Shown here in pieces: positions 6,471 through 13,467 of a stretch of DNA of 23,373 nt (its first letter is position 1; each line of letters starts with the position of its first letter). The notes under the pieces were generated by a model. It ran no database searches and was not told where the DNA came from. It saw nothing but the letters and a program-made list of their open reading frames with translations. Both the position numbers and the translations under genes were made by a program. The stretch lies in NCBI GenBank assembly GCA_900552845.1, contig USBC01000007.1, positions 1-23,373 of the forward strand, written 5' to 3'. This DNA is from an uncultured Oscillospiraceae bacterium (lineage in GTDB: Bacteria; Bacillota; Clostridia; Oscillospirales; Ruminococcaceae).

Positions 6471-7400
6471 TCAGCCGGCAGCCTGCAGCTTGCGGGCCTT
6501 GGCCTGCTTGCGGGCGGAAACAATGACCAGCCCGATAACGGTTGCCAGGTAGGGGATCATTGCAACCAGATCTGCCTTGAGGTTCATGGTTGCCAGCGTA
6601 ATGGAGGCGGCATTGGCAGTACCGAAGCCGAGAGATGCCAGCAGTGAGGCAAGGCAGCGGCCGTCCGCCAGCGTGGCAGCGGCAATTCCGATGTAGCCGC
6701 GTCCTGCCATCATATCGCGGGCAAAATAGGAAAGATAGCCCATGGACATAAACGCACCGCCCAGCGAGGCAAACAGACCGGAAAGCAGGAAGGCGTCAAA
6801 TTTGATGCGGCGCACGCTGATACCCACCGAGGAAGCCGCATTGGGATTGAAGCCCACTGCGCGGATCCGCAGACCCATGCGGCTGCGGAACACCAAGAGC
6901 CAGCACAGGAGCACCGCCACCAGCGCCAAATAGGTGAGGATATTATGACCGGAAAGCACCGGACCCAGCACGGGAATATCCTTAATGAGCGGCAGCTCTA
7001 CGCTGGGCAGATTGACGCTGGGCAGCAGACGGCTGGTGCCCTTATCGCCGCACACCAGATACAGCAGATACACCGTCCCGCCGGAAGCCATGGTATTCAG
7101 CGCCAGACCGGTGATGATGAGGTCGGAGTTTTTGTAGAGATGCAGCCACGCAAACAGCAGCGACATCAGCAGTCCGCCTATCACAGCGCCCAAAAGCCCT
7201 GCCCAGCAGCTTTGCAGCCATGCGCTGAACATAACGGCGATCAGCGAAGCGGTCAGCATAATGCCCTCCAACGCCATATTGATCGCGCCGGCATGGTTGG
7301 CAATCAGTGCGCCCAGCGCGCAAAAGATGATGGGGGTGGACATACGGATCACCGAGAACAGAAAAGAGATCAGATAATCGACGGTTAAAAATTGAGACAT
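6471..7400 (-). CDS. nucleoside ABC transporter permease (NupQ/YufQ type)
   Basis: One of two inner-membrane permeases of a BMP-type nucleoside importer. The 309-residue product is highly hydrophobic, with about eight to ten membrane segments, and contains the branched-chain-permease-family stretch SRMGLRIRAVGFNPNAASSVGI split over about residues 171-192, the cytoplasmic coupling region. Its conserved opening, APIIFCALGAL-like (here TPIIFCALGAL), and NMALEGIM are typical of YufQ-like proteins. GGAGG lies seven bases before the ATG. The gap to the preceding permease gene is only three bases. Nucleoside specificity is inferred from the BMP binding protein and the adjacent phosphorylase. Confidence 0.9.
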   Translation of the reverse strand: MSQFLTVDYLISFLFSVIRMSTPIIFCALGALIANHAGAINMALEGIMLTASLIAVMFSAWLQSCWAGLLGAVIGGLLMSLLFAWLHLYKNSDLIITGLALNTMASGGTVYLLYLVCGDKGTSRLLPSVNLPSVELPLIKDIPVLGPVLSGHNILTYLALVAVLLCWLLVFRSRMGLRIRAVGFNPNAASSVGISVRRIKFDAFLLSGLFASLGGAFMSMGYLSYFARDMMAGRGYIGIAAATLADGRCLASLLASLGFGTANAASITLATMNLKADLVAMIPYLATVIGLVIVSARKQAKARKLQAAG

Positions 7401-7403
7401 CTG

Positions 7404-8483
7404 TTACACCTCCTTGTTCTGTTGAGCCAGCCGCACCACGGCACGCTTGCGGAAAGAATCCAGGAACAGCGTGGCGGCGACCAGCAGAATGATAATGGCT
7501 TGAATGACCATCACGAACTCGGAGGGAACGTCGGTGGTGGTCCCTACGATGTTGGCGCCGATCTGCAGATAGGCAAACAGCAGCGTGACAAAGGGAATGG
7601 CAATGGGATTATTGCGTGCCAGAACGGTGATCATCAGCCCGCTGAAGCCATAACCGGTCTGTGCCGTCCACAGGAAGCGGTCATACTTCCCCAGAATCTC
7701 CACCGCACCGCCGATGCCGCCCAGCGCACCGCCGATGATCTGCGCCAGCAGCATAGCGCTGGCAACATTGATGCCGATGTATTTGGCAAAGCTGCGGTTT
7801 TGACCCGTTACCTTGATTTCAAAGCCCTTGGTGGTTCTGTTGAGGAACCACCAGGTAAAGATGGCTGCGAGAATGACAATAAAGATGCCGGCATGCAGAT
7901 CGGTCCCGCGCAGCAGCACCGGCAGCTTGGCGCCCGCCGCAATGCGGTTGGAGCCGAGATAGGTCACGGTATTATCACGCATCCAGTAGCGCAGCACATA
8001 GGTGGAAGCATAGGTCAGCACATAGTTCAGCATGATGGTGACTACGACCACATTGGCATTCCACTTAATATTGAGCAGTGCGGGAATGGCGCCGCAGATC
8101 CCGCCGACCACCGCGCCGGCAAGGATACAGACCGCGGGGAACAATACCGGCGGGAAATCGGCAGGCAGCACGGTGGAAGCCAGCCATGCCGTAACGGCGC
8201 CCGACAGCATAAAGCCGCCCTCCACGATCAGGTTGAATTCGCCGACCCGCAGCATGAAGCACATACCCAGTGAGGTAAACAGCAGCGGAATGGCAAGCTC
8301 TATAATATTGAAGAAGCGGCGGGTGCTCTGGAACGGTCCCAGAATAAAGGTGCGAATGGCATTTACGGGATCCTTGCTGACAAACAGCAGGAACACCAGT
8401 GCCAGTGCGAAGCCGATCAGCACTGCCGCCGCAATGCGGATCAGCTCAAAGTGCTTGATGGCAAAATGCGAAGATTTTTTCAT
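7404..8483 (-). CDS. nucleoside ABC transporter permease (NupP/YufP type)
   Basis: Second permease of the importer, pairing with the shorter one to form the membrane channel. It has 359 residues with a basic N-terminus, a first membrane segment near residues 15-33, and the family segment PLLFTSLGMCFMLRVGEFN followed by VEGGFM. This longer permease typically precedes the shorter one in such operons, as here. The ATG at 8483 overlaps the stop of the ATPase gene (ATGA) and has GGAGG upstream. The C-terminus ends three bases before the next permease start, indicating tight co-translation. Confidence 0.9.
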   Translation of the reverse strand: MKKSSHFAIKHFELIRIAAAVLIGFALALVFLLFVSKDPVNAIRTFILGPFQSTRRFFNIIELAIPLLFTSLGMCFMLRVGEFNLIVEGGFMLSGAVTAWLASTVLPADFPPVLFPAVCILAGAVVGGICGAIPALLNIKWNANVVVVTIMLNYVLTYASTYVLRYWMRDNTVTYLGSNRIAAGAKLPVLLRGTDLHAGIFIVILAAIFTWWFLNRTTKGFEIKVTGQNRSFAKYIGINVASAMLLAQIIGGALGGIGGAVEILGKYDRFLWTAQTGYGFSGLMITVLARNNPIAIPFVTLLFAYLQIGANIVGTTTDVPSEFVMVIQAIIILLVAATLFLDSFRKRAVVRLAQQNKEV

Positions 8484-10036
8484 TGCAGCGCCTCCTGTAT
8501 TTCCTCGGCAGACATGCGCCGGACTCCCAGCATATATTCACCCAGCATCAGATCGGTCACCTGACTGGAATCCGGGAAGTAGGCGGTGATCTCGCCGCCG
8601 AACATCACGATCAGACTGTCGCTCAACTGCAGCAGCTCAGTCAAATCGGCAGAAACCAGCAGCACGGCGGTATCCTGTTCCCGTGCCAGCCGAACCAACT
8701 GACGGTGGATAAACTCGGAGGAACCGACATCAATGCCGCGGGTGGGCTGGTTTGCCACGATCACCTGCGCTGCGCCGGTGAATTCCCGTGCGGCGATCAT
8801 CTTTTGGATATTGCCGCCGGAAAGCATGCCCGCCATGCCGGAGGTGCTGGGGCATACCACGTCAAAGGTCTTTACCAGATCCTCCACATCACGCCGGATC
8901 GCCTTGACGTCCAGTCGGATCCCGCGGGAATATTTGCCGGTATAGTAGCGGTCGGCAATGATATTATCCGTCACGCTCATCGTCGGGGCGCAGCCATAGG
9001 TCATGCGGTCCTCGGAGATATTGCTGATTCCCATCTGACGGATTTGCCGAACGGTTTTCTTTTTGATGCTTTCGCCGTCCAGCGTAATCTCGCCGCGGGT
9101 AAAGGTGCGCAGCCCTGTCAGAATCTCGCTCAATTCCTTTTGTCCGTTGCCCTCTACGCCGGCAACGCCCAGAATGCGTCCGCGGTACAGAGAGAAGGAG
9201 ACGTTCTGCAGCAGCGGCTTGCCGCTGGCGCTGTTGTAGCACAAATCAACGGTGCGCAGCACCTCCTTCTTTTCGCCGGCAGGGGCGCTCTTTTCCACCT
9301 GCAGAGAAACGTCGCGTCCCACCATCAGGTTGGAAAGCTCCTGCTCGCTGTAATCCCCCACATTGCCTACCGCAACGGTTTTGCCGCGCCGCAGAATGGT
9401 AAAGCTGTCGCAAAGCTCTTTGACCTCGTTCAGCTTGTGAGAAATAAATACAATGGTATGCCCCATATCCCGCAGCTTCTTCAGCTCAATAAAAAGCTCT
9501 GTAACCTCCTGCGGGGTCAGTACGGCGGTCGGCTCGTCTAATATCAGGATCTCGGCACCGCGCAGCAGCGCCTTCATGATCTCGATTTTCTGCTTTACGC
9601 CGACGGAGCATTCGGCAACGGTGGCGCGCGGATCTACCTCAAAATTATATTTTTCGGCAATCTCGCCGGTGATCCGCACGGCTTCTTCCATATCAAACAG
9701 CCCATGGCGCAGCGGCTCCATGCCCAGCACCAGGTTTTCTGCAACGGTCAGCTCGTCCACCAGCATAAAGTGCTGGTGAACCATGCCCACCCCATGCTTG
9801 ATGGCGTCCAGCGAGTCCTTGAAGCGGATCGGCTGCCCTTTCAGAACAATCTGACCCTCGGTCGGCTCCAAAAAGCCGAACAGCACTTTCATCAGGGTGG
9901 TTTTGCCGGCACCGTTTTCTCCCAGCAGCGCGTGAATGGATCCTCGCTCGCAGGTCAAGCACACATTCCGATTGGCGGCAAAGCCGTTGGGATAAATCAC
10001 GGTGATGTTATCCATCTGTAAAATTTGTTCTGACAT
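8480..10036 (-). CDS. nucleoside ABC transporter ATP-binding protein, two ABC domains (NupO/YufO type)
   Basis: Cytoplasmic ATPase that powers nucleoside import. The 518-residue protein holds two fused nucleotide-binding domains. The first has Walker A GENGAGKT (39-46), a divergent signature around CSVGVKQK and Walker B ILILDEPT. The second has a degenerate Walker A GVEGNGQKEL, the signature LSGGNIQK and Walker B VIVANQPTRGID. An asymmetric second P-loop is usual for the RbsA/YufO family. A 23-codon upstream extension to 10105 is rejected because GGAGG lies five bases before the ATG at 10036 and the extension would overlap the intercistronic hairpin. It overlaps the next permease gene by four bases. 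Confidence 0.92.
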   Translation of the reverse strand: MSEQILQMDNITVIYPNGFAANRNVCLTCERGSIHALLGENGAGKTTLMKVLFGFLEPTEGQIVLKGQPIRFKDSLDAIKHGVGMVHQHFMLVDELTVAENLVLGMEPLRHGLFDMEEAVRITGEIAEKYNFEVDPRATVAECSVGVKQKIEIMKALLRGAEILILDEPTAVLTPQEVTELFIELKKLRDMGHTIVFISHKLNEVKELCDSFTILRRGKTVAVGNVGDYSEQELSNLMVGRDVSLQVEKSAPAGEKKEVLRTVDLCYNSASGKPLLQNVSFSLYRGRILGVAGVEGNGQKELSEILTGLRTFTRGEITLDGESIKKKTVRQIRQMGISNISEDRMTYGCAPTMSVTDNIIADRYYTGKYSRGIRLDVKAIRRDVEDLVKTFDVVCPSTSGMAGMLSGGNIQKMIAAREFTGAAQVIVANQPTRGIDVGSSEFIHRQLVRLAREQDTAVLLVSADLTELLQLSDSLIVMFGGEITAYFPDSSQVTDLMLGEYMLGVRRMSAEEIQEALQ

Positions 10037-10066
10037 ATTGACCTCCGGTGGTACGGGATAAGGAAA

Positions 10067-10098
10067 CGCCGGAGGGGAAGGTTCTTCCCGCCCCGGCG
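10067..10098 (-). terminator. intercistronic hairpin between binding-protein and ATPase genes
   Basis: On the minus strand CGCCGG (from 10098) pairs with CCGGCG (ending 10067), with further GC pairing inside (GGGAAG with CTTCCC). The tail GTTTCCTTA is T-rich but imperfect. A leaky terminator or mRNA-stabilising stem here would give more binding protein than ATPase and permease, as is common in ABC operons. Confidence 0.65.
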
Positions 10099-10119
10099 TA
10101 TCCACGGTAAGCGTACTGC

Positions 10120-11214
10120 TTATTTTACAGTTACGGAATTCTTCAGTGCGAGATACTGATCCTCGGTCATATCAAAGTAGGAGGGGCAGGTAACTTCGCC
10201 CTTGGTCACAGCCTCTACCAGAGCGTCCATATCGGCACGGATCTCAGCAGGGACCTGCTTCTCATAAATCGCATTCTCGATGATCTTGCAGCCGCCGCCG
10301 GCAACGCCGTAAACCTCTACGCCGCCCCAGTTGATGTCAGTGGCACCTTCCAGAACGCGCTTGACCCAGTTGTAGGAAATGTTGCCCCAGTCCTTATAGG
10401 CGGAGGTGATGATGCAGTCTGCCTGGGCGTCGTCAACGCCGATGAACTGTGCAGCGAGGTCGGTATCGCAGCCGATGCCCCATACGCCGGACTCCTTGCA
10501 GGCTTCTAGAGTGCCGAAGGAGGAAGCAGCGCCTACTGCATAGATGACATCGCAGCCCTGACGGATCTGAGCCAGTGCAGTCTCCTTGGCAGCAGCCTGG
10601 TCAACAAAGTCGCCGGAAGCGGAAACCGCAACCTGAGCATCGGGATTGGCATACTGGGCACCGCTGATGTAGCCGGTGATGAAGTCGCTCAGGGTAGGAT
10701 ACTCAACACCTACTACAATGCCGACCTTGCCGGTCTTGCTCATGCGCATGGCAAGGTAACCGGTCAGGAAGGAAACCTCATTCTGGGCGCACAGAACGCC
10801 TACGAAGTTATCCAGCTCGCTGATACCCGCCTGAGAAAGAGCGGTATCCAGAACCATAAACTTGATGTCGGGATACTTGGGAGCCGCAGCGATGACTTCA
10901 TCGATCATACCGTTGTTGGCGGAGGTGAAGATCATCGCAGGCTTCTGATCACAGGCGTCCAGCAGGGTCGCCTTGTACGCGGAGGGATCGGTAGGCAGCT
11001 CGACATAGGTGCCGTCCACAGGCAGCTCCTTTACGATGCGCTGGAAGCCCTCGTAGGTGGAGTCGGCAATGCCGGCATCACCCAGCGTACCGCCGATGTA
11101 AATAACCTTGGTTTTTTCGCTGCCCTGGTTGCCCTGGGGCTGGGGCTTGTCGCCGCACGCAGCCAAAGAGAATACCATCAGCAGAGCAAGTACAGCACAA
11201 ATAAGTTTTTTCAT
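10120..11214 (-). CDS. BMP-family nucleoside-binding lipoprotein (BmpA/Med/TmpC type)
   Basis: Extracellular, membrane-tethered binding protein that captures nucleosides for the ABC importer. The 364-residue product has a lipoprotein signal peptide with LAAC (Cys20) and a Gly/Gln/Asn-rich linker. The periplasmic-binding fold shows typical BMP features: GDAGIADSTYEGFQ near 45-58, FTSANNGMIDEV, NFVGVLCAQNEVSFLTGYLA, GYISGAQYANP, and DVIYAVGAASSFGTLEA with GIGCDTD, where an aspartate usually contacts the ligand ribose. AAGGAG stands eight bases before the ATG. It is the first gene of the seven-gene operon, divergent from the Crp/Fnr-type regulator. Purine or pyrimidine preference cannot be told. 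Confidence 0.92.
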   Translation of the reverse strand: MKKLICAVLALLMVFSLAACGDKPQPQGNQGSEKTKVIYIGGTLGDAGIADSTYEGFQRIVKELPVDGTYVELPTDPSAYKATLLDACDQKPAMIFTSANNGMIDEVIAAAPKYPDIKFMVLDTALSQAGISELDNFVGVLCAQNEVSFLTGYLAMRMSKTGKVGIVVGVEYPTLSDFITGYISGAQYANPDAQVAVSASGDFVDQAAAKETALAQIRQGCDVIYAVGAASSFGTLEACKESGVWGIGCDTDLAAQFIGVDDAQADCIITSAYKDWGNISYNWVKRVLEGATDINWGGVEVYGVAGGGCKIIENAIYEKQVPAEIRADMDALVEAVTKGEVTCPSYFDMTEDQYLALKNSVTVK

Positions 11215-11262
11215 TTGATTTTCTCCTTTTCATTTTTTCTTTTTTCTTTTATTTCGTATCTA

Positions 11263-11294
11263 TTACAGGCGCACAGCGCCGCGTAATCCTGTAA
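11263..11294. promoter_or_regulatory. inverted repeat in the divergent regulator/operon region
   Basis: TTACAGG (11263-11269) and CCTGTAA (11288-11294) are perfect seven-base arms, 18 bases apart, 49 bases before the binding-protein ATG. The site could be an operator or an RNA hairpin in the leader. I find no good -35/-10 pair for the minus-strand operon here, which would fit an activator-dependent promoter. Confidence 0.35.
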
Positions 11295-11301
11295 ATGTCC
11301 C

Positions 11302-11330
11302 TTTTCAGCCGCACGGTAAAATGTTATACT
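11302..11330 (+). promoter_or_regulatory. candidate promoter of the Crp/Fnr-type regulator gene
   Basis: TTTTCA (11302-11307), a 17-base spacer and TATACT (11325-11330), which differs from consensus at one position. The -35 is weak. The start codon is about 43 bases downstream. Confidence 0.5.
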
Positions 11331-11372
11331 GATAAATGATGAACCGGCAGTCTGCTTTTTGGGGAGGGAATT

Positions 11373-12017
11373 ATGGCAATTGATATTTTGAAGCTGGCAG
11401 CATCTGCTCCTCCGGAGATCCGAAAGGAATTTCAGCAACGGGAATATCCTGCGGGGGCGTGCATCATTTCTCCCGGTCAAATGCCCGCCTGCTGTCTTTA
11501 TATTATCCGCTCCGGTGTGGTAGAGGTGCAGAAGGAATCGGGTGACGGCAACGCCATTGTCGTCAATGCCTTTTCCTCGGGCGAGGTGTTCGGCGAGGTG
11601 GAGATCTTCTCTCCCGAATACAAGCCCTATGAGGTGCGGGCGAAAACCGCCTGCAGCATACTGGTAATGAATAAGGAAACGGCATTCCACTGGATGCGCG
11701 AGGTCTTTGATTTTGACCTGTATCTTTGCGAGATGCTCACCCGCCGTATGTATGTTACTTCCGATTCCATGTCGCGCATTGCTCTGCTGCCGATTCGGGA
11801 GCGGGTGTTGGGCTGCATTTGGAGCTATTACAGCAGAGGACAGCTTTCCAGCCTTACCAAGGAGGAGCTGGTCTCTCAGGTAAGGGCGCCGCTGCGCAGT
11901 GTCAATCGCGTCGTTCGGGGCTGTATTCAGCAGGGAATTATTGATTACCGGAAAAAGTGTTTCGTGGTAAAGGACGCCGAGGCACTGGAGCGGTTTTCCA
12001 TCAATTACAGCTTGTAA
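11373..12017 (+). CDS. Crp/Fnr-family transcriptional regulator
   Basis: DNA-binding regulator with an N-terminal cyclic-nucleotide-binding-like jelly roll and a C-terminal winged helix. The 214-residue product has the effector-pocket-like stretch SSGEVFGEVEIFS (68-80), but the Arg-Ser pair that holds cAMP in Crp is replaced by RAKT, so the ligand is unlikely to be cAMP. The helix-turn-helix lies at about 160-200 (LTKEELVSQVRAPLRSVNRV). No N-terminal four-cysteine cluster of Fnr is seen, although C30, C40 and C41 are present. GGGGAGGG precedes the ATG by four bases. The gene is divergent from the nucleoside operon with 158 bases between start codons, so that operon is the likely target. This is inferred from position. 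Confidence 0.88.
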   Translation: MAIDILKLAASAPPEIRKEFQQREYPAGACIISPGQMPACCLYIIRSGVVEVQKESGDGNAIVVNAFSSGEVFGEVEIFSPEYKPYEVRAKTACSILVMNKETAFHWMREVFDFDLYLCEMLTRRMYVTSDSMSRIALLPIRERVLGCIWSYYSRGQLSSLTKEELVSQVRAPLRSVNRVVRGCIQQGIIDYRKKCFVVKDAEALERFSINYSL

Positions 12018-12063
12018 GGCTGCCCTCTGATTGAAAAATAACACAGCATTCATCAAAAGAAAA

Positions 12064-12102
12064 GGTCATATGACCAATTCTGATACTTTGTCCGTAAAGT
12101 AT
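12064..12102. promoter_or_regulatory. two adjacent palindromes downstream of the regulator gene
   Basis: GGTCATATGACC (12064-12075) is a perfect 12-base palindrome. ATACTTT-N6-AAAGTAT (12083-12102) follows seven bases later; the six-base gap is the spacing used by Crp/Fnr-family sites. They lie 47-85 bases after the regulator stop. The surrounding gap, 12018-12311, otherwise shows a TATAAT at 12179 without a -35 and a GC-rich patch at 12190-12260, and no gene. Confidence 0.35.
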
Positions 12103-12311
12103 AAATGTGATCTTTTGTTTTTGGCTATTATGACGACTATTTGTTAAAAAATCGACAAGATTAAGAGCAAAGCACCCCTATAATAAAGACATTTGCGGCA
12201 GCTTTTTCCTGCCCTGCTTCGGGCTTCCCCGCTGCGGTGCGCCCGCCTGTCCCCTGCCAAAAATCAAAAAACAGTTTCGAAGATAAATCGACTGCCCGAT
12301 GCGAAAAACCC

Positions 12312-12340
12312 TTGACAGTCCACCAACCATATGGTAGAAT
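12312..12340 (+). promoter_or_regulatory. tRNA-Val promoter
   Basis: TTGACA (12312-12317), a 17-base spacer and TAGAAT (12335-12340), one mismatch from consensus in total. The mature tRNA begins 18 bases after the -10, so the 5' leader is only about ten bases. Confidence 0.88.
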
Positions 12341-12358
12341 AATCGAGCAGCCGAAAAT

Positions 12359-12434
12359 GGACGATTAGCTCAGCTGGAAGAGCATCCGCTTGACGTGCGG
12401 AGGGTCACAGGTTCAAGTCCTGTATCGTCCACCA
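12359..12434 (+). tRNA. tRNA-Val(GAC)
   Basis: A full cloverleaf of 76 bases with encoded CCA. The acceptor stem is GGACGAT/ATCGTCC, the D stem GCTC/GAGC, the anticodon stem TCCGC/GCGGA with loop TTGACGT (anticodon GAC at 12392-12394), and the T stem ACAGG/CCTGT with loop TTCAAGT. The discriminator base is A. It reads valine codons GUC and GUU. G at position 37 replaces the A found in the E. coli counterpart. Its anticodon and discriminator match the valS T-box leader at 18936-19192. Confidence 0.96.
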
Positions 12435-12445
12435 ATTTATAAGGA

Positions 12446-12476
12446 AGCCCGCAGCAAAAGCTGCGGGTTTTTCTTT
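12446..12476 (+). terminator. intrinsic terminator of the tRNA-Val gene
   Basis: CCCGCAGC and GCTGCGGG (12448-12467) form a perfect eight-pair stem over an AAAA loop, followed by TTTTTCTTTT. It starts 11 bases after the tRNA CCA. Confidence 0.93.
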
Positions 12477-12516
12477 TAGCCATTACATTCTTGCGCTGCG
12501 CTGCCATCGGACTGCC

Positions 12517-12559
12517 AAAATAAGGCGAGGCTTGCGGATCCTGCGGATCTTCAAGCCTC
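12517..12559 (-). terminator. intrinsic terminator of the 5'-deoxynucleotidase gene
   Basis: On the minus strand GAGGCTTG pairs with CAAGCCTC (12527-12559), with GGATC repeats in the loop, then GCCTTATTTT. It converges with the tRNA terminator on the other strand and separates the two opposing units. Confidence 0.72.
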
Positions 12560-12568
12560 CTTTTATGG

Positions 12569-13135
12569 TTATAGATCGTCCAGCGTCATGCCGAAGGGCG
12601 GTAGGAATTGCAGTAGGAACTGCTCCGCCTCCGGCAGCTTTAATTCATGAACCGCTTGCAAAAGAGTATCATAGGCACGGTCGAACTCATGGTTGCCGGC
12701 ACGCCGCTCCTCGATGCATTTGATCAGTGCCGAAAGCTTATCTGCCGCCTTGATGTAGGGCTTATATTCCTCGGCAGGAGAAAACCACGGCGCCATCTCC
12801 TCCGCCATCGGCACCGGCAAACGGGAAAGCAGCGCATTCTGCGCCTCCTTTTCCACCGCCTTGTATGCAGTTTTTATGCTCTCGTTCTTATATTTAACGG
12901 GGGTAGGCAGATCGCCGGTCAAAATCTCGGTGCAATCGTGGTACAAGGCATACAGCACCGCCTTTTCCGGCTCCAGCGTGCCACCCTGCTCGCGGTTCAG
13001 CAGTGCCAGTGCGTGCGCAATATACGCCGTTTCCAGTGTGTGCTCACACAGGTTTTCCGGACGAGCGGAGCGCATCAGGCACCACCGGTCGATGTACTTC
13101 ATTCTGCCCAGCAGGGCATAAAAGGTGTTCAGCAT
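12569..13135 (-). CDS. HD-domain 5'-deoxynucleotidase (YfbR family)
   Basis: Cytoplasmic metal-dependent phosphohydrolase expected to remove the 5' phosphate from deoxyribonucleoside monophosphates. The 188-residue product is close in length to E. coli YfbR (about 199) and aligns well by eye. It has DRWCLMR (16-22, with the Arg-Trp pair used for substrate choice), H32 in CEHTLE, the HD pair H66-D67 in LYHDCTE, the hallmark TGDLPTPVKY (73-82), and D132 in KAADKL as the last metal ligand. AAAGGAGA precedes the ATG by about seven bases. It is a single-gene unit next to tRNA-Val. With the extracellular nucleotidase and nucleoside importer it adds to a nucleotide-salvage theme. Confidence 0.93.
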   Translation of the reverse strand: MLNTFYALLGRMKYIDRWCLMRSARPENLCEHTLETAYIAHALALLNREQGGTLEPEKAVLYALYHDCTEILTGDLPTPVKYKNESIKTAYKAVEKEAQNALLSRLPVPMAEEMAPWFSPAEEYKPYIKAADKLSALIKCIEERRAGNHEFDRAYDTLLQAVHELKLPEAEQFLLQFLPPFGMTLDDL

Positions 13136-13277
13136 ATTTTTCTCTCCTTTTTAAGCAGTGGGACTGCCGGCGGTCTGTCCGCCCTTTGCTGTTATTCTAC
13201 CACGCACAGGGGCAACTGGCAAGCGGCGCGGCATTTTGCAGGAGGGCTTGCATAAGCCGCTTCTAAAAACGCTGAAA

Positions 13278-13374
13278 TGCAGGAAAAATCATTTTTAATT
13301 CATTTTAATTAAAAATCAAAGACTTTTTATCGCTATTTTCCTGTTATTTTGCATGAAAATTAAAAAATCCTGCA
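13278..13374. repeat. AT-rich inverted repeat upstream of the TRAP transporter promoter
   Basis: TGCAGGA (13278-13284) and TCCTGCA (13368-13374) pair, as do the inner arms TTTTTAATT (13292-13300) and AATTAAAAA (13358-13366). A separate palindrome TTTTAATTAAAA lies at 13303-13314. The A+T content is far above that of its neighbours. The right arm ends eight bases before the -35. An operator region or an UP-like element is possible. The rest of the gap 13136-13467 holds only the promoter. Confidence 0.45.
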
Positions 13375-13382
13375 AAAATAGC

Positions 13383-13410
13383 TTGCAATTCCGTTTCCAG
13401 ATGCTATAAT
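13383..13410 (+). promoter_or_regulatory. TRAP transporter operon promoter
   Basis: TTGCAA (13383-13388), a 16-base spacer and a perfect TATAAT (13405-13410), 57 bases before the start codon. AT-rich DNA just upstream may strengthen it. Confidence 0.72.
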
Positions 13411-13467
13411 AGCACCATAGTCCAATACAACCGCTATCAAAATGAATTCTGATAAGGAGATTCCACC

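Noticed and set aside
7392..8273. 293-codon plus-strand frame opposite the permease gene
   Set aside because: Composition (Gln, His, Gly) and position show it is an antisense shadow of the longer permease gene.
12179..12184. TATAAT in the gap before tRNA-Val
   Set aside because: No -35 at 16-18 bases and no TG extension; TCGACA is 21 bases away. The real tRNA promoter is at 12312-12340.
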